A stretch of DNA of 64,000 nt from assembly GCA_001695595.3 (NCBI GenBank), contig MBPM02000067.1, positions 372,001-436,000 of the forward strand, given 5' to 3'. This DNA comes from Plasmopara viticola (lineage: Eukaryota; Oomycota; Peronosporomycetes; Peronosporales; Peronosporaceae). The position numbers and the translations under genes are program-made. Below are positions 59,525 to 64,000 of the stretch, piece after piece. Within the stretch, counting starts at the first letter, position 1. The number at the start of each line of letters is the position of its first letter. The notes under the pieces were generated by a model, which was not told the DNA's origin, searched no databases, and worked only from the letters and a program-made list of their open reading frames with translations.

Positions 59525-60157
59525 TTAATTCTTGAGCAGTTTAGTGCAATGCCAACTCATTGTGTCTTTAATGGCGCAAGTTATACATTGAGCCAAGAGA
59601 TCCTTCACCTGTTGGTTGCTATCGCTTTCCAATTGGACGCCCGTGGTTTCCATCACACCCACACTTTTATCGCTGTAGTGTCCGAGTACAGCAACACAAG
59701 CCGATAAAGTTGTATAGCCAATTTCTGATGCGGTAAAAGTAGCGAAGCGGCGACGCAACGAAAGCTTACCAGTAGCTACTTCCAACAAAGCTTTGCTTTG
59801 GCAGAGTTCTGTCAATGTGGCAGATATTAACGGCGGACTCATATTGACCCTGAGATTATCACGACATTGCCGTGCCACAATTGCTATTATGTGTAGCCTT
59901 AAACAATATATGACAAATGTATCCAAATTAGCCTTTGTCCTGCAGATAAATGTCTAATTAAATGATTCATCGAGATTCATCGTAAGGCGAATCAGGAATC
60001 TCTTGAGTGATAAGTTATATTAGCTTAAGTGACGTATACATCCGAATCTACGAGTCAAAATTTGACTCGTCTCAATCACTAGATTAAAGTCAACATAACT
60101 TTCGGAGGCCTCTTACCTGATAGAGTTTTCATACATTTCCACTATCAGCACTGACAT
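59525..60157 (-). CDS. Possible two-exon gene of unknown function
   Basis: A 138-codon minus-strand exon (59939-59525) is open, coding-like and starts at a good acceptor (TCTGCAG). It can be joined to a short first exon at 60157-60117, from ATG (MSVLIVEMYENSI) to a consensus CAG/GTAAGA donor, giving 151 residues. The 177-nt intron is longer than others in the window and contains a short hairpin. The protein is helical (VARQCRDNLRVNMSPPLISA, then ELCQSKALLEVATGKLSLRR) with four Cys in the last third. No family recognised; it could also be the 3' remnant of a larger, decayed gene. Confidence 0.4.
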
Positions 60158-60829
60158 AGAAGACTTAACAAACACAACCGATTAGTTCTTAGATTTAGGA
60201 CGGAGCAACAACGTGACGTGGCCGCAAACGAAAAGGAAGTGGGCAGCGTTGGACTGATATTACTTTCGGGCCCCCGTGCGACCATGAACCAAATCACGGC
60301 AGCGAAACCCAAATCCTGTAGGCAAAATATTTGATCTTGCATACATGCTTTGGTGCTCACAATCGGCGTGCAATTGGTATGAGGATGGACGTAGCTTAAG
60401 TTGGAGTCAAAAGCGCAAATCACACAACATGCTCGAGTGCCACACTGGTACTACTAAAAAGATAATTGCTTGAAAATACAAGAGCTTATTGTAAATTTTC
60501 ACGCAGGAGTACATGATTCGAAAGCTAGTACACCACCCTACTATAGCTTTGTTGGCGTTGGCATTTGCATATTGACTGCGTGCTTGATAGCCAGACATTT
60601 TCATCGAAATAGACCGACTTGGAATTACACTTATTTTGATTACGAGCTCTAGAACCGTCGATACAATCAATCGACCTCGGAAAATAGAAAAAAGGGAAAT
60701 CGCGTGATATGTTAATCAAATGCTAAAAAAGAGCTTCTCTTGTTAATATTACCAGTGCTTTAGTGCTTTTTAAGCAGCAATTTGCATACTGCTAAATATT
60801 ACGTACAAAAAGGGAATCAAATAGAGCAC
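60158..60829. other. Intergenic region before the satellite array
   Basis: Open frames on both strands (60145-60423 minus; 60470-60652 plus) overlap without motifs. A plus-strand segment near 60160-60310 reads RLVLRFRTEQQRDVAANEKE and is mildly coding-like, but is not supported as a gene. Confidence 0.35.
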
Positions 60830-62415
60830 CAACGAAGTGTATAATCCATGTGTGCATGTCTAGAGCGATAGAAAGGACGTATCTGTGGCCGTACAACGTC
60901 TCAGCGATCCAACAGGATGATTATACACTTCGTTGTGGCTCTATTGCATCTTTGCATATCTAGAGCGATAAAAAGGACGAATCTTTGGCCGTACAACGTC
61001 TCAAAATTCCAACAGGTCGATTATACATTTCGTTGGGGCTCTATTGCATTTATGCATGTCTAGAGTGATAAAAAGACGTATCTTTGGCCGTACAACGTCT
61101 CAGCGCTCCAACAGAATGATTATACACTTCGTCGTGGCTGCATTGCACCTGTGCATGTCTAGAGCGATAGATAGGGCGTATCTTTGGCCGTACAACGTCT
61201 CAGCGCTCCAGCACAATATTTATACAGTTCGTTGTGGCTCTGTTCCATCTGTGCATGTGTACACCGATAAAAGAACGTATCTTTGGCTGTACAACGCCTC
61301 AGCGCTCCAACATATTGATTATACACTTCATTATGTCTCTATTGCATCTGTGCATGTCTAGAGCGATAAAAGATCGTATCTGTGGCCGTACACCGTCTCA
61401 GCGCTCCAGCAGAATAGTTATACACTTCGTTGGGGCTCTATTGCATCTGTGCATGTCTAAAGCGATTGATAGACGTATCTGTGGCCGTACAGCATCTCAG
61501 CACTCCAACAGAATGATTATACACTTCGTTGGGGCTCTATTGCATCTATGGATATCTAGAGCTATAAAAAAGACGTATCCATGGCCGTAAAACGTCTCAG
61601 TGCTCCAACAGAAAGATTGTACACTTCGTCGTGGCTGTATTGCATCTGTGCATGTCTAGAGCGATAGAAAGGATGTATCTCTGGCTGTACAACGTCTCAG
61701 CGATCCAACACAGTGATTATACACTGCGTTGGGTCTCTATTGCATCTGTGCATGTCTACACGATAGGAAGAACATATTTTTGGCCGTACAACGTCTCAGC
61801 GTTCCAACGGAATGATTAAACACATCGTTGTGGCTCTATTGCATCTGTGCACGTCAAGAGCGATAGAAAGGACGTACCTTTGGCCGTACAACGTCTCAAC
61901 GTTCCAACAGAATGATTATACACTTTGTCGTGGCCGTATTGGATCTGTGCATGTCTAGAGCGATAGAAAGAACGTATCTTTGGCCGTACAACGTCTCAGC
62001 GCTCCAGCAGAATGTTAATACAGTTCGTCGTGTTTGTATTGCAATTGTGCATGTCTAGAGCGATAGAAAGGACGTATCTTTGGCCGTTTAACGTCTCAAC
62101 GTTCCAACAGAATGGTTATACACTTCGTCGTGGTCGTATTGGATCTGTGCATGTCTAGAGCGATAGTAAAGACGTGTTTTAGGCCGTACAACGTCTCAGC
62201 GCTCCAACAGAATGATTATACACTTCGTCGTGGACGTTTTGGATCTGTGCATGTCTAGAGCGATAGAAAAGACGTGTTTCTGGCCATACAACGTCTCAGC
62301 GCTCTAGCAGAATGTTAATACACTTCGTCGTGTTTCTATTACATCTGTGCATGTCTAGAGCGATAGAAAGGACGTATCGTTGGCCGTTTAACGCCTCAGC
62401 GTTCCAACAGAATAT
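60830..62415 (+). repeat. Satellite array of about 100-bp units, left (forward) arm
   Basis: About 15-16 head-to-tail units of 99-100 bp. Each carries GGCCGTACAACGTCTCAGCG, CCAACAGAATGATTATACAC, TTCGTTGTGGCT and GCATGTCTAGAGCGATAGAA with scattered point changes. The period was checked at 61021 and 61120. A short piece in the opposite orientation (CCAACGAAGTGTATAATC) marks the left edge at about 60831-60848. The unit length is not a multiple of three, so apparent ORFs of 60-120 codons crossing units are artefacts. Subtelomeric, centromeric or other satellite roles cannot be told apart here. Confidence 0.95.
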
Positions 62416-64000
62416 TTAGACATGTATGAGCACTGAGACGTTGTACGGCCAAAAATACGTCCTTTCTATCGTTTTTAATATGCACAGACTCAAAACAGCC
62501 ACAACAAAGTGTATAGTCATTCTGGTGAAATGTTGAGACGTTGTACGGCCGGAAATACGTCCTTTCTAGCGGTTCAGACGTGCACAGATGCAATACAGCC
62601 ACAACGAAGTGTATAATCACTCTGTTGGAACGCTGAGACGTTGTACGGCCAGAGATACGTTCTTTCTATCGCTCTAGACGTGCGAAGATGCAATACAGCC
62701 ACAACGAAGTGTATAATCATTCCGTTGGAACGCTGAGATGTTGTACGGCCAAAGATACGTCCTTTCTTTTTCTCTAGACGTGCACAGATGCAATTCAGCC
62801 ACAACGAAGTGTAAAATCATTCTGTTGGAACGCTGAGACGTTGTACGGCCAAAGATACGTCCGTTCCATCGCTTTAAATATGAACAGATGCAAAAGAGCC
62901 ACAACGAAGTGTATAATCATTCTGGTGAAATGCTAAGACGTTGTACGGCCGAAAAAACGTCCTTTCTATCGCTTCAGACGTGCACAGAAGCAATACAGCC
63001 ACGACGAAGTATATAATCACTCTGTTGGAACGCTGAGACGTTGTACGGCCAGAGATACGTTCTTTCTATCGCTCTAGACGTGCGAAGATGCAATACAGCC
63101 ACAACGAAGTGTATAATCATTCCGTTGGAACGCTGAGATGTTGTACGGCCAAAGATACGTCCTTTCTTTTTCTCTAGACGTGCACAGATGCAATTCAGCC
63201 ACAACGAAGTGTAAAATCATTCTGTTGGAACGCTGAGACGTTGTACGGCCAAAGATACGTCCGTTCCATCGCTTTAAATATGAACAGATGCAAAAGAGCC
63301 ACAACGAAGTGTATAATCATTCTGTTGGAGCGGTGAGACGTTGTACGGCCGAAGATACGTCCTTTCTATCGCTCGAGACGCGAACAGATGATATACAGCC
63401 GCAACGAAGAGTACAATCATTATGGTGAAATGCTGAGACGTTGTACGGCCGAAAATACGTCCTTTCTATCGATTCAGACGTGCACAGATGCAATACAGCC
63501 ACGACGAAGTTTATAATCCATCTGTTGAAACGCCGGGACGTCATACGGCCAAAGATACGTCCTTCTACCGCTCTAGATGTGCACAGATGCAAAAAAGACA
63601 CAACGAAGTGCATAATCATTTTGTTGGAACACTAAGACGTTGTACGGCCAAAAATACGTCCTTTCTATTGCTCTAGCCGTGCACAGATGCAATACAGCCA
63701 CAACGAAGTGTATAAATATTCTGGTGAAAATGCTGAGACGTTGTACGGCCGAAAATACGTCCTTTCTATCGCTTCAGACGTGCACAGAAGCAATACAGCC
63801 ACGACGAAGTATATAATCACTCTGTTGGAACGCTGAGACGTTGTGCGGCCAGAGATACGTTCTTTCTATCGCTCTAGACGCGCGAAGATGCAATTCAGCC
63901 ACAACGAAGTGTATAATCATTCCGTTGGAACGCTGAGACGTTGTACGGCCAAAGATACGTCCTTTCTTTTTCTCTAGACGTGCACAGATGTAATTCAGCC
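62416..64000 (-). repeat. Satellite array, right (inverted) arm with 400-bp higher-order period
   Basis: The same unit in reverse complement (TGTTGGAACGCTGAGACG, TTGTACGGCC), running at least to the window end. The switch from the forward arm occurs within about 62416-62432. Blocks of four units recur: 62574-62804 and 62974-63204 have identical reading-frame content 400 bp apart, as do 62674-62904 and 63074-63304. The block starting near 62930 recurs near 63730 (offset 800). This higher-order structure indicates recent block duplication in this arm. Confidence 0.95.

Noticed and set aside
61044..61590. Open frames of 60-120 codons across the satellite, both arms
   Set aside because: They cross 100-bp units in changing frames and follow the repeat, not a protein; the unit is not a multiple of three.
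60830..64000. CRISPR-like array
   Set aside because: The period is a continuous 100-bp satellite unit without unique spacers, in a eukaryotic context.
1..64000. tRNA or rRNA genes
   Set aside because: Looked for TTCGA-type T-loop context with a matching acceptor stem and for conserved rRNA segments on both strands; no convincing candidate was seen by eye.

Overview
The window looks like nuclear DNA of an oomycete, probably a repeat-rich Phytophthora or downy-mildew-type genome. Genes are split by very short GT-AG introns (about 46-81 nt). They occur in compact clusters separated by AT-richer, gene-poor stretches full of decayed Ty3/gypsy fragments, a short retroposon family and satellite DNA. 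The organism is inferred from gene structure and protein content; no rRNA or other direct marker is present.

Layout. (1) 0.1-4.1 kb: a DusA-type tRNA-dihydrouridine synthase (+), a second Dus of a different clade (-, tail-to-tail), and a divergently transcribed Sds3/BRMS1-like Sin3-complex subunit (+). (2) 4.1-13.1 kb: gene-poor, with a decayed Ty3/gypsy pol (RNase H and integrase still readable) at 7.75-8.9 kb. (3) 13.1-17.0 kb: an eight-exon SPO16/PTD-like meiotic gene (+), an F-box/LRR gene (-) and a sugar-transfer-type ATP-grasp gene (-). (4) 17-41 kb: about 24 kb of mostly non-coding DNA. It holds four copies of a roughly 320-bp SINE-like retroposon with target-site duplications, a perfect 47-bp hairpin, further gypsy debris, and one real three-exon gene (C92/YiiX-like permuted papain fold) at 35.5-36.4 kb. 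(5) 41.7-49.0 kb: a very large PHD-AP2-AP2-histone deacetylase fusion gene and a Mediator subunit 27 gene. (6) 49-57.5 kb: gene-poor, with a 68-bp triplicate repeat next to a frameshifted pseudogene. (7) 57.5-60.2 kb: an MFS sugar transporter and an uncertain small two-exon gene. (8) 60.83-64.0 kb: a satellite array of about 100-bp units that reverses orientation near 62.42 kb and runs off the window.

Functional themes. Two genes act in tRNA dihydrouridylation. Three act on chromatin or transcription (Sds3-like, PHD-AP2-HDAC, Med27) and one in meiotic crossover formation (SPO16-like). The rest are a ubiquitin-ligase adaptor, a membrane-associated ATP-grasp enzyme, a permuted papain-like protein and a sugar carrier. 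Nothing suggests an operon or an obvious single pathway. The most unusual single object is the PHD-AP2-AP2-HDAC polypeptide of about 1,917 residues. The clearest undescribed-looking mobile element is the short retroposon family. All splice junctions were placed by eye from reading frame, splice-site consensus and family similarity.
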